Assembly: GCF_004022465.1 (NCBI RefSeq)
Contig: NZ_SAVA01000002.1
Coordinates: 310,001-374,000 of the forward strand
DNA length: 64,000 bases
Direction: 5' to 3'
Origin: Rhodobacter huangdaonensis
GTDB lineage: Bacteria > Pseudomonadota > Alphaproteobacteria > Rhodobacterales > Rhodobacteraceae
Made by a program: the position numbers and the translations under genes. Positions 55,244 to 64,000 of the stretch are shown here, piece by piece (position 1 is the stretch's first letter; the number at the start of each line of letters is the position of its first letter). The notes beneath the pieces were generated by a model, which ran no database searches, was not told where the DNA came from, and saw only the letters and a list, made by a program, of their open reading frames with translations.

Positions 55244-56065
55244 TCAGATGCCGTCGCCGACGAAGGCTTTCTCGACGACATATTCGCGCGGCTCGGAATT
55301 CGCGCCCTCGTGCAGCCCGTAATGTTCCAGCACCGCCATCACGTCCTTGTTGAAGGCGAGGCTGCCGCAGACCATGGCGCGGTCATGCCCGGCATCCATC
55401 GGCGCGATGCCGAGATCCTCGAAGACCTTGCCGCTCATCAGGTTGTCGGTGATGCGGCCGCGGTGGTGGAACTCTTCGCGGGTGGCGGTGGGATAGTATT
55501 TCAGCTTGTCGCCGACGAGCTCGCCGATCAGCGGGTCGTCCTTCAGGCTTTCGACCAGCGCACGGCCGTATTCCAGCTCGGCGACGGTGCGGCAGGTGTG
55601 CATCATCACCACTTCCTCGAACTTCTCGTAGGTCTCGGGCTCGCGCATCAGCGAGGCGAAGGGCGCGATGCCGGTGCCGGTGGCGAGGAACCACACCCGC
55701 TTGCCCGGAAGCAGCGCGTCGAGCACCAGCGTGCCGACGGGCTTCGGGCGCAGGATGATCTCGTCGCCCACGCCGATGTGCTGCAGCTTCGAGGTCAGCG
55801 GGCCGTCCGGCACCTTGATCGAGTAGAATTCGAGCTCCTCGTCCCAGGCCGGCGAGGCGATCGAATAGGCGCGCAGCAGCGGTTTGCCGTTCTCGCCCAT
55901 CAGCCCGATCATCACGAACTCGCCCGAACGGAAGCGCAGCGACTGCGGCCGCGTCACGCGGAAGGAGAACAGCCGGTCGGTCCAGTGCTTCACATCGGTC
56001 ACGGTCTGGGCGTCGGGCAGGTGCTTCACGGGCGGAATCGTCGCAGTCTGGGTCACGTCTGGCAT
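55244..56065 (-). CDS. fpr: Ferredoxin-NADP reductase
   Basis: FAD enzyme exchanging electrons between NADPH and ferredoxin or flavodoxin. The 273-residue protein has the FAD motif RAYSIASP, NADP segment GTGIAPFASLMREP, and CGSLAFNKDVMAVLEHYG, and ends in EKAFV, the typical bacterial class tail with an aromatic near the C terminus. Adjacent to the sulfate-assimilation genes, so it may reduce the ferredoxin that feeds sulfite reductase, though it also serves oxidative stress defence in other bacteria. Start at 56065, where homology begins. Confidence 0.92.
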   Translation of the reverse strand: MPDVTQTATIPPVKHLPDAQTVTDVKHWTDRLFSFRVTRPQSLRFRSGEFVMIGLMGENGKPLLRAYSIASPAWDEELEFYSIKVPDGPLTSKLQHIGVGDEIILRPKPVGTLVLDALLPGKRVWFLATGTGIAPFASLMREPETYEKFEEVVMMHTCRTVAELEYGRALVESLKDDPLIGELVGDKLKYYPTATREEFHHRGRITDNLMSGKVFEDLGIAPMDAGHDRAMVCGSLAFNKDVMAVLEHYGLHEGANSEPREYVVEKAFVGDGI

Positions 56066-56197
56066 CTCGTTCGGTTGGGCCCGGGGGAGGAGGACCCGGG
56101 GCGCGAAAAACATGAGCCGCAGATATCTCAATCCTCTGCGGCCAGCCTTGATCTAAGGCAATTTGCCGGGCTGCGGCAATCTGTCAACCCGCAAGGG

Positions 56198-56569
56198 TCA
56201 GCGCTGCAGCCGGGCGCGGTAATCATGCGCGCGCCAGTTGGCCCGGGCAAGCCATTGTTCCGCGCCCTGCCGTTCGGCCAGCGCCTCGGAAATCTCCACC
56301 TCGTCAAAGCCCGAGCGGCGCGCCATCGCATATTGGTCGGCAATCACATGGCCCGCCGCGCGCAGCCGCCCGGCATAGCCCGCCGCCCGCAGCCTGCGCG
56401 CCAGCGTGAAGCCGCGCCCGTCCGAGAAGGACGGGAAGGCGATGCGCACAAGCGCCGCGCCCGAGGCGCGCTGGATCAGCTCCTCGGACGGGGTATCGGG
56501 GGCGATCTCGACCGCCTCGCCGGTGAAGTCATCGGCGTGGAAGCCGTCGTCGCGCACGATCACGCTCAT
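56198..56569 (-). CDS. DUF934 protein of the sulfate-assimilation operon
   Basis: 123-residue protein with LVRIAFPSFSDGRGFTLARRLRAAGYAGRLRAAGHVIADQYAMARRSGFDEVEI, the DUF934 signature. DUF934 genes are regularly placed after cysI/cysH and are supposed to help sulfite reductase, but the mechanism is unknown. Its ATG overlaps the cysH stop by 4 bases. Confidence 0.88.
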   Translation of the reverse strand: MSVIVRDDGFHADDFTGEAVEIAPDTPSEELIQRASGAALVRIAFPSFSDGRGFTLARRLRAAGYAGRLRAAGHVIADQYAMARRSGFDEVEISEALAERQGAEQWLARANWRAHDYRARLQR

Positions 56570-57313
56570 GCAACTTTCTCCTTGTTGTCAGGCTCTTGCG
56601 CGCCATTCTTCACGCGCACCGCCTTGCCGCCGATGAAATGGATGCCGCATTCCGTCTTTTGCGAGCCGCGCCAGCGGCCGGCCCGCGGGTCCTCGCCCGG
56701 GGCGACCTTCGAGGTGCAGGGCGCGCAGCCGATCGAGGGATAGCCCTGCGCCACCAGCGGATGCCGCGGCAGCCGGTTCTGCACGATGTATTCCTCGAGA
56801 TCCTCGCGGCCCCAATGGGCGAGCGGGTTGATCTTCATCCGCGCGGGCGTCTCGACCTCGAAGAAATCTATCGTCGCACGGGTCGCGGCCTGAAAGCGCT
56901 TGCGGCCGGTAATCCAGGCATCGAACCCCGACAGTGCCTGTTCAAGAGGCACCGTCTTGCGCAGCGCGCAGCAGGCGTCGGTGTTGAACTGGTGCAGCGT
57001 GTCGTCCGGGTCCTCGAGATCGAGCATCGCCTGCGCGGCGGTGATCGTGCGCACGTCGGTCAGGCCAAGCTGGCGCGAGACCTCGCGCTGGTAGTCGAGC
57101 GTCTCCTGAAACAGCATCAGCGTGTCGACGAAGATCACCGGCGTGCCCGGCGCGATCAGCGAGACCATGTGCAGAAGCACCACCGATTCCGCCCCGAACG
57201 AGCTGACCAGGGCCACCTCGCCGGTGTCGGGGTCCTTCAGCGCCTTCTCCATGACCGCGACCGCCGCGTGGTGGCGGTAGCGGTCATTGAGCCCGGCGAC
57301 CCGTGTCGCGATG

Positions 57314-57324
<11 letters not shown>
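56566..57324 (-). CDS. cysH: Adenylyl-sulfate (APS) reductase
   Basis: Reduces activated sulfate to sulfite with thioredoxin. The 252-residue protein has SSFGAESVVLLHMV, TGRKRFQ, the cluster Cys pairs CC (118-119) and CAPC (200-203), and the catalytic ECGIH with C226. The CC/CxxC pattern marks a [4Fe-4S] APS reductase rather than the PAPS type. Start at 57324 chosen because GAGGCACGGG precedes it; a second ATG at 57339 is possible. Overlaps cysI by 11 bases. Confidence 0.92.
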
Positions 57325-58967
<1,643 letters not shown>

Positions 58968-58975
<8 letters not shown>

Positions 58976-59273
58976 GGGCCGCCTCCTGCTTGCCGTGCGG
59001 ATAGTTCGAGGGGCCGCGGGTGCGGAACACCTCGCGGAAATGGACGGGTTCGGGACCGTTCGCCCCGGCGCGGGCCTCGGCGAGATAGGGGCCGACGACG
59101 ACACCGGGCTGACCGAGTGCGGCGAGCAGTCGCAGCTCGCCATGCGCCTCGTCCTCGATCAGCTCGGCCTCGGCATGGCAGCGCGTCCAGCTGCCCGTCG
59201 CGGTCATGTAGACCACGTCGCCCATGCGCAGATCATTGGCGGTGACGACTTTCGGGGTGAACTTGCGGCTCAT
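58968..59273 (-). CDS. DUF2849 protein
   Basis: 101-residue protein starting MSRKFTPKVVTANDLRMGDVVYMTATGSWTRCHAEAELIEDEAHGELRLLAALGQPGVVVGPYLAEA. This is the DUF2849 family, found in front of cysI in many Rhodobacterales and of unknown function. First gene of the operon DUF2849-cysI-cysH-DUF934 and divergent from an Lrp regulator. Confidence 0.88.
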
Positions 59274-59303
59274 GGCGGCCTCCGGCGACGTGTTTTCCTG
59301 TCT

Positions 59304-59330
59304 GGAATATAGGAAATTTTCCCGGTATCC
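59304..59330. promoter_or_regulatory. Palindromic operator between the cys operon and its Lrp regulator
   Basis: A perfect 11-bp palindrome GGAAATTTTCC (59312-59322) sits within a longer imperfect one bounded by GGA...TCC (59304-59330), in the 142-base divergent gap. AT-rich flanks suggest overlap with the promoter. Probably the site of the divergent Lrp/AsnC-type protein. Confidence 0.55.
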
Positions 59331-59415
59331 TGCCAGTCACCGGCGCAGATAAGGACATGTGTTCCGCATCCTGCGCCGCGGGGCATCAATTTCCCGGCCG
59401 AAGGAGAAAAGCGGA

Positions 59416-59877
59416 ATGGCAGTCCGGATCGACGAGATGGATCGGAAAATCCTCTCCCAGCTGCAGGAGGACGCGAGCCAGTCGCTCGACGAGATCGCGC
59501 GCAAGGTCGGCTCCTCGAAGACGCCGGTGTGGAACCGGATTCGGCGGATGAAGGAGCAGGGCGTGATCGGCCGGCAGACGGTGATCCTCGACCCGGAGGC
59601 GCTCGGGCTCGAGGCCTGCTTCTTCGTGCTGATCCGCACCTCGGAACACGAGGCCGAGTGGCAGCAGAAATTCCTGCGCACCCTGCGCGAGCGGCCCGAG
59701 GTGCTCGAGGCGCACCGGCTGGCGGGCGATATCGACTATATCCTGAAGGTGCGGGTGCAGAACGCGCGCGCCTATGACGCCTTCTATCAGGCGCTGATCT
59801 CCGAGGTGAAGATCTACAACGTCACCGCGCTGCTGAGCATGGAAGAGATCAAGTCGACGACGCTGCTGCCGCTCTGA
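59416..59877 (+). CDS. Lrp/AsnC-family transcriptional regulator
   Basis: 153-residue regulator with an N-terminal HTH (MAVRIDEMDRKILSQLQEDASQSLDEIARKVGSSKTPVWNRIRRM) and a C-terminal RAM ligand domain (EVLEAHRLAGDIDYILKVRVQNARAYDAFY). The ATG at 59416 is used since AAGGAGAAAAGCGG precedes it. The divergent arrangement with the cys operon indicates that it controls sulfate assimilation; the ligand may be a sulfur amino acid. Confidence 0.88.
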   Translation: MAVRIDEMDRKILSQLQEDASQSLDEIARKVGSSKTPVWNRIRRMKEQGVIGRQTVILDPEALGLEACFFVLIRTSEHEAEWQQKFLRTLRERPEVLEAHRLAGDIDYILKVRVQNARAYDAFYQALISEVKIYNVTALLSMEEIKSTTLLPL

Positions 59878-59883
59878 GCGCGA

Positions 59884-60024
59884 AAGGGGGCGCTGCCCCC
59901 TCGGGCTTCGCCCCCACCCCCGGGATATTTCAGGCAATTGGAAGCACAGAGCCGCGCTCCTCTTCCAATCGCGCCAAATATCCCGGGGGTGAATTGGCGC
60001 AGCCAAGAGGGGGCAGCGCCCCCT
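59884..60024. repeat. Dispersed palindromic repeat, copy 7 (complete)
   Basis: Outer hairpin AGGGGGC-gct-GCCCCCT (59885-59901), inner arms 59922-59945 and 59962-59984 in mirror image with a 16-base spacer, outer hairpin AGGGGGC-agc-GCCCCCT (60008-60024) followed by TTTTTT. Between the convergent Lrp and tpiA genes. Confidence 0.9.
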
Positions 60025-60032
60025 GCCTTTTT

Positions 60033-60779
60033 TCAGGCCTCGTCGAGCGCGGCGAGGATCGCGCCGAAATCGGCGGCCTTCAGGCTCGCGCCGCCGACGA
60101 GCGCGCCGTCGACATTCGAGGTGGCGAAGATTTCCTTCGCGTTCGAGGGCTTGACCGAGCCGCCGTAGAGCAGGCGGATCTTGCCGGCCTCGGCGGCGCC
60201 GAAGCGGCCGGCGAGTTCCGAGCGCATGAAGTCATGCACTTCGGCGATCTGCTCGAGCGTCGGCGTGCGGCCGGTGCCGATCGCCCAGACCGGCTCATAG
60301 GCGATCACCGTGTTCGCGCCGGTGGCGCCGTCGGGGGTGGAATCGTAAAGCTGCCGGCCGATCACCTCGAGCGTCGCTTCGGCGTCGCGCTCGGCCTCGG
60401 TCTCGCCGACGCAGATCACCGCGACCAGATCCGCCTCGCGCGCGGCCGCGGCCTTTGCCCGTACCATCGCATTCGTCTCGGCATGATCGGCGCGGCGCTC
60501 GGAGTGGCCGAGGATGACATGGCTCGCGCCCGCGTCCTTCAGCATCGCGGCGGCGATGTCGCCGGTATGCGCGCCCGAGGCTTTCATGTGGCAATCCTGC
60601 CCGCCGACCGCGAGGCGGCCCGCGGCAAGCGCCGCCATCGGCCCGATGAGCGTCGCAGGCGGGCACAGCAGCACTTCGGAGCGCGGCGCGGGATGGGCCG
60701 CGAGCAGCGCCTCGACCTCGGCGAGGCTCGCCGTGACGCCGTTCATCTTCCAGTTGCCTGCCGCGAGTTTTCTGCGCAT
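60033..60779 (-). CDS. tpiA: Triosephosphate isomerase
   Basis: Interconverts dihydroxyacetone phosphate and glyceraldehyde 3-phosphate. The 248-residue protein has AAGNWKMNG with catalytic Lys11, VILGHSERR with the catalytic His, AYEPVWAIGTG with the catalytic Glu, and the phosphate loop LLYGGSVKPSNA. The ATG at 60779 follows GGAGGGGCGG and is preferred to the one four codons upstream. Its promoter overlaps a CceR-like operator. Confidence 0.95.
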   Translation of the reverse strand: MRRKLAAGNWKMNGVTASLAEVEALLAAHPAPRSEVLLCPPATLIGPMAALAAGRLAVGGQDCHMKASGAHTGDIAAAMLKDAGASHVILGHSERRADHAETNAMVRAKAAAAREADLVAVICVGETEAERDAEATLEVIGRQLYDSTPDGATGANTVIAYEPVWAIGTGRTPTLEQIAEVHDFMRSELAGRFGAAEAGKIRLLYGGSVKPSNAKEIFATSNVDGALVGGASLKAADFGAILAALDEA

Positions 60780-60852
60780 CCGCCCCTCCATGTTTGCCCC
60801 AGATTAGGGCAGGGGCCGGGGCTGGGGAAGGCGCAAAGCACCGCGCCCGCCG

Positions 60853-60880
60853 ATGATAACGCCAACAGTCGGCGCGTCAG
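60853..60880 (-). promoter_or_regulatory. tpiA promoter overlapped by a CceR-like operator (site e)
   Basis: Minus strand -35 CTGACG (60875-60880), 16-base spacer, -10 TATCAT (60853-60858). The palindrome TGTTGGCGTTATCA (minus strand, 60854-60867) overlaps the -10 element, so binding should repress. Confidence 0.6.
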
Positions 60881-61236
60881 CCGGCGTCCGCTTCGCGGAA
60901 CTTGATCGACTCGCCGCAGCCGCAGGTTTCGACCACATTCGGGTTGCGGAACTTGAAGCCCGATTCCAGCAGGCCGGTTTCATAGTCGATCTCGGTGCCG
61001 ATCATGAACATCTGCGCCATCGGCGCGATCAGCACGCGGGCCGGGCCGTCCTCGACCACGATGTCCATCGGGCCGGCTTCCTGCGCGATCTCCATGGTGT
61101 ATTCCATGCCGGCGCAGCCGCCCTTCTTCACCCCGATGCGAAAGCCCGCGGCCTGTTCGCGTGCCATCAGCCGGGCGATCTGCGCGGCGGCGGCGGGGGT
61201 GAGGGTGACGGGCGGTTTTCCGGGAATGGCGAACAT
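60877..61236 (-). CDS. A-type iron-sulfur carrier (ErpA/IscA-like)
   Basis: 119-residue HesB/IscA-family protein that carries Fe-S clusters to targets. The three cluster Cys are C41 (KKGGCAGMEY), C105 and C107 (VETCGCGES). The protein is longer by about 10 residues than E. coli ErpA at the N terminus. Lies in a minus-strand group with an OYE gene and a SufT-like gene. Confidence 0.9.
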   Translation of the reverse strand: MFAIPGKPPVTLTPAAAAQIARLMAREQAAGFRIGVKKGGCAGMEYTMEIAQEAGPMDIVVEDGPARVLIAPMAQMFMIGTEIDYETGLLESGFKFRNPNVVETCGCGESIKFREADAG

Positions 61237-61308
61237 CGGGGCGGCTCCTGTGATGGGCCCAAGATAGGGTGCGCGGGGCGGGTGGACAACCCGCCCCGCG
61301 GCGGTGGA

Positions 61309-62382
61309 TCAGCCGAGGGCGGGATAGTCGGTGTAGCCCTCTGCGCCGCCGCCATAGAGCAGGGCCGGGCGCAGCGGGTTCAGCGGTGCGTCGGCGGCCA
61401 GCCGGGCGGGCAGGTCGGGGTTGGCGATGAAGGGCCGGCCGAAGGCCACGGCATAGGCCGCGCCCGAGGCGACGGCGGCCAGCGCGCTCGCGCGGGTATA
61501 GCCGTTGTTCGCGATATAGGGCGCGCGGATCGCTGCGCGCAGCGCGGCAAGCTCGGCCTCCGGATAGTCGCGCGGCCCGCCGGTCTGGCCCTCGACGATA
61601 TGGACGAAGGCGAGCGGATGGGCATTCAGCACCTCGGCCACCGCGGCGAAGAGCGCCGGCGTGTTGCTGTCGATGCCGACATTGTTCGCATTCGACCAGG
61701 GCGAGAGGCGGATGCCGGTGCGGCCGGCGCCGAGCACGCCCACCACCGCCTCGAGCACGCCCGCAAGGAAGCGCACGCGGTTCGCGATCGGCCCGCCCCA
61801 GTCGTCGGTGCGGGTGTTCGAGGTGTCGCGCAGGAACTGGTCGATCAGATAGCCGTTCGCGGCGTGAATCTCGACGCCGTCAAAGCCCGCCTCATCGGCG
61901 CAGCGCGCAGCATGGGCGTAATCGGCGAAGATCGCGGGGATCTCGTCGGCCGCGAGCGCGCGCGGCGTCACCGTCTCGACAAAGCCGGTGCCGTCGAAGG
62001 TCTTGGAATGGGCCGAGATCGCCGAGGGGGCAACGGGCAGGACGCCGTTCAGCAGCGAGGGATGCGAGATCCGGCCGACATGCCACAGCTGCGCGACGAT
62101 CTTGCCGCCCTCGGCATGCACCGCGTCGGTGACCTTGCGCCAGCCGGCGACCTGTTCGGGGGAATAGATGCCGGGCGTCCAGGCATAGCCCTGGCCCATC
62201 GGCGAGATCTGCGTGCCCTCGGAGACGATCAGCCCGGCGCTGGCGCGCTGGCGGTAATATTCGACGGTGAGCTCGGTCGGCACCAGATCGGGGGCGCGGT
62301 TGCGGGTGAGCGGCGCCATCACCAGGCGATTGGCGATCGTGATCTGGCCAAGCTGGCCCGGCGAAAACAGTGTGTCGGTCAT
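61309..62382 (-). CDS. Old Yellow Enzyme family alkene reductase
   Basis: 357-residue FMN enzyme (NemA/OYE-like) reducing activated C=C bonds. The protein has NRLVMAPLTRNRA, AQLWHVGRISH, GFDGVEIHAANGYLIDQFLRDTSN with the conserved HAAN motif, and VAFGRPFIANPDLPARL. Substrate not evident. It separates the SufT-like and ErpA-like genes, both cluster-assembly factors. Confidence 0.9.
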   Translation of the reverse strand: MTDTLFSPGQLGQITIANRLVMAPLTRNRAPDLVPTELTVEYYRQRASAGLIVSEGTQISPMGQGYAWTPGIYSPEQVAGWRKVTDAVHAEGGKIVAQLWHVGRISHPSLLNGVLPVAPSAISAHSKTFDGTGFVETVTPRALAADEIPAIFADYAHAARCADEAGFDGVEIHAANGYLIDQFLRDTSNTRTDDWGGPIANRVRFLAGVLEAVVGVLGAGRTGIRLSPWSNANNVGIDSNTPALFAAVAEVLNAHPLAFVHIVEGQTGGPRDYPEAELAALRAAIRAPYIANNGYTRASALAAVASGAAYAVAFGRPFIANPDLPARLAADAPLNPLRPALLYGGGAEGYTDYPALG

Positions 62383-62496
62383 CGGAAAGACTGTCCCTTG
62401 TGCGGCGCGACCTGCGCGCCAGAGTGAACGAATGAGTTCAATTTTGGCGCGCGCGGCGCGGCCGACAAGGGGGAAGAGCAGAATTTCTGTTGGCGC

Positions 62497-62862
62497 TCAC
62501 ATGAAGCCGAGTTCGAGCCGCGCCTCGTCCGACATCATGTCCATGCCCCATTGCGGCTGGAAGGTCATCTCGACATTCACCGCCTGCACGCCCGGCACCG
62601 ACTCGACCGCGTTCTGCACCCATTCGGGCATCTCGCCCGCCACCGGGCAGCCCGGTGCGGTCAGCGTCATCACGATGCCGACCTCGTTCGCGTCGTTGAT
62701 CTCGATCGTGTAGACGAGGCCCAGATCGTAGATATTCACTGGAATTTCAGGGTCGAAGACCGTTCGGCAGGCCTCCACCACCGCGTCGAACAGCGGATGG
62801 TCGGTGGTCGAGGGCTTGATCAGCGGCGTGCCCTCGAGGGGCGTCTGGTCTTCGATGGTCAT
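62497..62862 (-). CDS. sufT: SufT-like Fe-S cluster assembly protein (MIP18/DUF59)
   Basis: 121-residue protein with DUF59: VFDPEIPVNIYDLGLVYTIEI, then TLTAPGCPVAGEMPEWV and VEMTFQPQWGMDMMSDEARLELG. This is the SUF-system accessory protein found at the end of suf clusters. Here no sufBCDS is adjacent; prfA is divergent. A TTTACC-16-TATATA promoter lies upstream. Confidence 0.88.
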   Translation of the reverse strand: MTIEDQTPLEGTPLIKPSTTDHPLFDAVVEACRTVFDPEIPVNIYDLGLVYTIEINDANEVGIVMTLTAPGCPVAGEMPEWVQNAVESVPGVQAVNVEMTFQPQWGMDMMSDEARLELGFM

Positions 62863-62893
62863 GGCGAACCCGCATCTGCGAAAGTCGAGCGTT

Positions 62894-62921
62894 TATATAG
62901 GGAATGTGCGGCAAAGGTAAA
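62894..62921 (-). promoter_or_regulatory. Likely sigma70 promoter of the sufT-like gene
   Basis: Minus strand -35 TTTACC (62916-62921), 16-base spacer, -10 TATATA (62894-62899), the most AT-rich stretch of the 105-base divergent gap to prfA. Confidence 0.55.
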
Positions 62922-62967
62922 GAGCGCGGGGCTTGACCCGGAGAGATGAAAACGTCACATCCGCGGC

Positions 62968-64000
62968 ATGGTCCCGCTCGAGAAACTTGCCCAGATCACG
63001 CAGCGCTTCGACTTTGTCGGGGCGAAGCTGAACGTCGCCACCGCGCCCGCCGAGATCGCGGCGCTGTCGCGTGAATATTCCGAGCTGCGCCTGGTGGTCG
63101 AGGAAATCGCCGCCTATCGGCAGGCGCTTGAGGATGTGGGCGAGGCCGAGGGCTGGCTTGCCGACCCCGAGATGAAGGCGCTGGCCGAGGAGGAGCTGCC
63201 GCGGCTGCGCGCGCGCATCCCGGAAATGGAGCAGGCGCTGCGTCTGGCACTTCTGCCCAGGGACGCGGCCGATGCCCGCCCGGCGATCCTCGAGATCCGC
63301 CCGGGCACCGGCGGCGACGAGGCGGCGCTGTTCGCGGGTGACCTGCTGCGCATGTATCAGCGCTATGCCGAGACCAAGGGCTGGCGTTTCGAACTGATGG
63401 AACTCACCCCCTCCGAGCTTGGCGGGGTGAAGGAGGCGGTGGCGCGGATCGAGGGCGAGGGGGTCTTTGCCCGGATGAAATACGAAAGCGGTGTGCACCG
63501 GGTGCAGCGCGTGCCCGAAACCGAGGCGGGCGGGCGCATCCACACCTCGGCCGCGACCGTCGCGGTGCTGCCCGAGGCCGAGGAGGTCGACATCGACATC
63601 CCGGCGGGGGACATCCGCATCGACACGATGCGCAGCTCGGGCGCCGGCGGTCAGCATGTGAACACCACCGACTCGGCGGTGCGCATCACCCACCTGCCGA
63701 CTGGCATCGTCGTCACCTCGTCGGAGAAGTCGCAGCACCAGAACCGCGCCAATGCGATGGCGGTGCTGCGCGCGCGGCTTTACGAGATGGAGCGCGAGCG
63801 GCTCGCGTCCGAGCGCTCCGCCGACCGGCGCGCGCAGGTGGGCTCGGGCGACCGGTCGGAGCGGATCCGCACCTACAACTTCCCGCAGGGGCGGATGACC
63901 GATCACCGCATCAACCTGACGCTCTATTCCCTGACGCAGATCCTGAACGGCGATCTCGACACGGTGATCGACGCGCTGATTGCCGACGATCAGGCGGCGC
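62968..64000 (+). CDS. prfA: Peptide chain release factor 1, C-terminal end beyond the window
   Basis: Recognises UAA and UAG and hydrolyses peptidyl-tRNA. The visible 344 residues lack only the last few of about 350. Motifs: RVPETEAGGRIHTSA (anticodon-mimic loop, 182-195) and GAGGQHVNTTDSAVR with the GGQ (227-229) that triggers hydrolysis; STOP-codon selectivity for RF1 rather than RF2 is inferred from length and this loop. Start at 62968 (MVPLEKLAQI), preceded by few good ribosome-site bases, but homology begins here. Confidence 0.95.
   Translation, partial: MVPLEKLAQITQRFDFVGAKLNVATAPAEIAALSREYSELRLVVEEIAAYRQALEDVGEAEGWLADPEMKALAEEELPRLRARIPEMEQALRLALLPRDAADARPAILEIRPGTGGDEAALFAGDLLRMYQRYAETKGWRFELMELTPSELGGVKEAVARIEGEGVFARMKYESGVHRVQRVPETEAGGRIHTSAATVAVLPEAEEVDIDIPAGDIRIDTMRSSGAGGQHVNTTDSAVRITHLPTGIVVTSSEKSQHQNRANAMAVLRARLYEMERERLASERSADRRAQVGSGDRSERIRTYNFPQGRMTDHRINLTLYSLTQILNGDLDTVIDALIADDQAA

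Overview
The window is one contiguous piece of a very GC-rich alphaproteobacterial chromosome, almost certainly from the order Rhodobacterales (Rhodobacter/Cereibacter/Rhodovulum-like). The evidence is codon use dominated by G/C third positions, the gene neighbourhoods (cvpA-purF beside radA-pqiA-mlaFE-alr; DUF2849-cysI-cysH-DUF934-fpr), DUF1127-type small proteins, a FnrL-type box, and a dispersed palindromic repeat in intergenic gaps. I see no tRNA, rRNA, CRISPR array, transposase or prophage. About 67 protein genes fill the window and no gene-free stretch exceeds 300 bases.

Layout. 1-4.2 kb: valine catabolism operon (mmsA, acyl-CoA dehydrogenase, HIBYL-CoA hydrolase, mmsB cut by the window edge) with a divergent LysR regulator. 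5.2-7.2 kb: CBS protein, coaD, MarC, a DUF1127 protein. 7.4-9.7 kb: two GAPDH genes separated by a 47-codon membrane microprotein. 9.9-17.6 kb: fliG, purB, DUF6314, DUF3445, an MprF-like protein, TM2 and CAP proteins. 17.8-25.7 kb: acnA, DUF1223, LpxL-like acyltransferase, EamA exporter, transketolase. 25.9-34.2 kb: ZauP-like/zapA, MliC-like, purF-cvpA, radA-pqiA-mlaFE-alr. 34.3-39.6 kb: arsenic island (arsJ, its GAPDH, an ArsR-ArsC fusion; divergent arsR, permease, thioredoxin-like protein and a Cys-less rhodanese). 39.8-43.3 kb: dnaB, pyrE, pyrC. 43.5-44.6 kb: small proteins. 44.6-52.6 kb: a glycosyltransferase locus bracketed by two related alpha/beta-hydrolase-like proteins. 52.7-55.1 kb: a putative FnrL-activated small RNA, a Tat-exported L,D-transpeptidase, infC with a non-AUG start, an Ala-rich helical protein. 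55.2-59.9 kb: fpr and assimilatory sulfate reduction with a divergent Lrp regulator. 60-64 kb: tpiA, erpA-like, OYE, SufT and the start of prfA.

How it fits together. Several central carbon genes (gap paralogs, tkt, tpiA, acnA) lie here, and a shared 14-bp palindrome of the type TGTTNGCGYTATCA sits in the upstream regions of most of them, resembling the operator of a LacI-family regulator such as CceR. The two gap paralogs differ at the cofactor-determining position (Asp36 versus Ala36), suggesting an NAD and an NADP enzyme. A third GAPDH is part of the arsenate detoxification pair with ArsJ.

The most novel-looking items are (i) a free-standing small RNA at about 52732-52854 with a perfect FNR box placed exactly at -41.5, three CUCCCU motifs (two in hairpin loops) and an ideal terminator; (ii) seven copies of a large mirrored palindromic repeat, always next to a gene 3' end; (iii) the glycosyltransferase/hydrolase locus, in which one hydrolase homolog has lost its nucleophile and one transferase carries a degenerate second catalytic domain; and (iv) the Cys-less rhodanese with a di-cysteine tail in the arsenic island.
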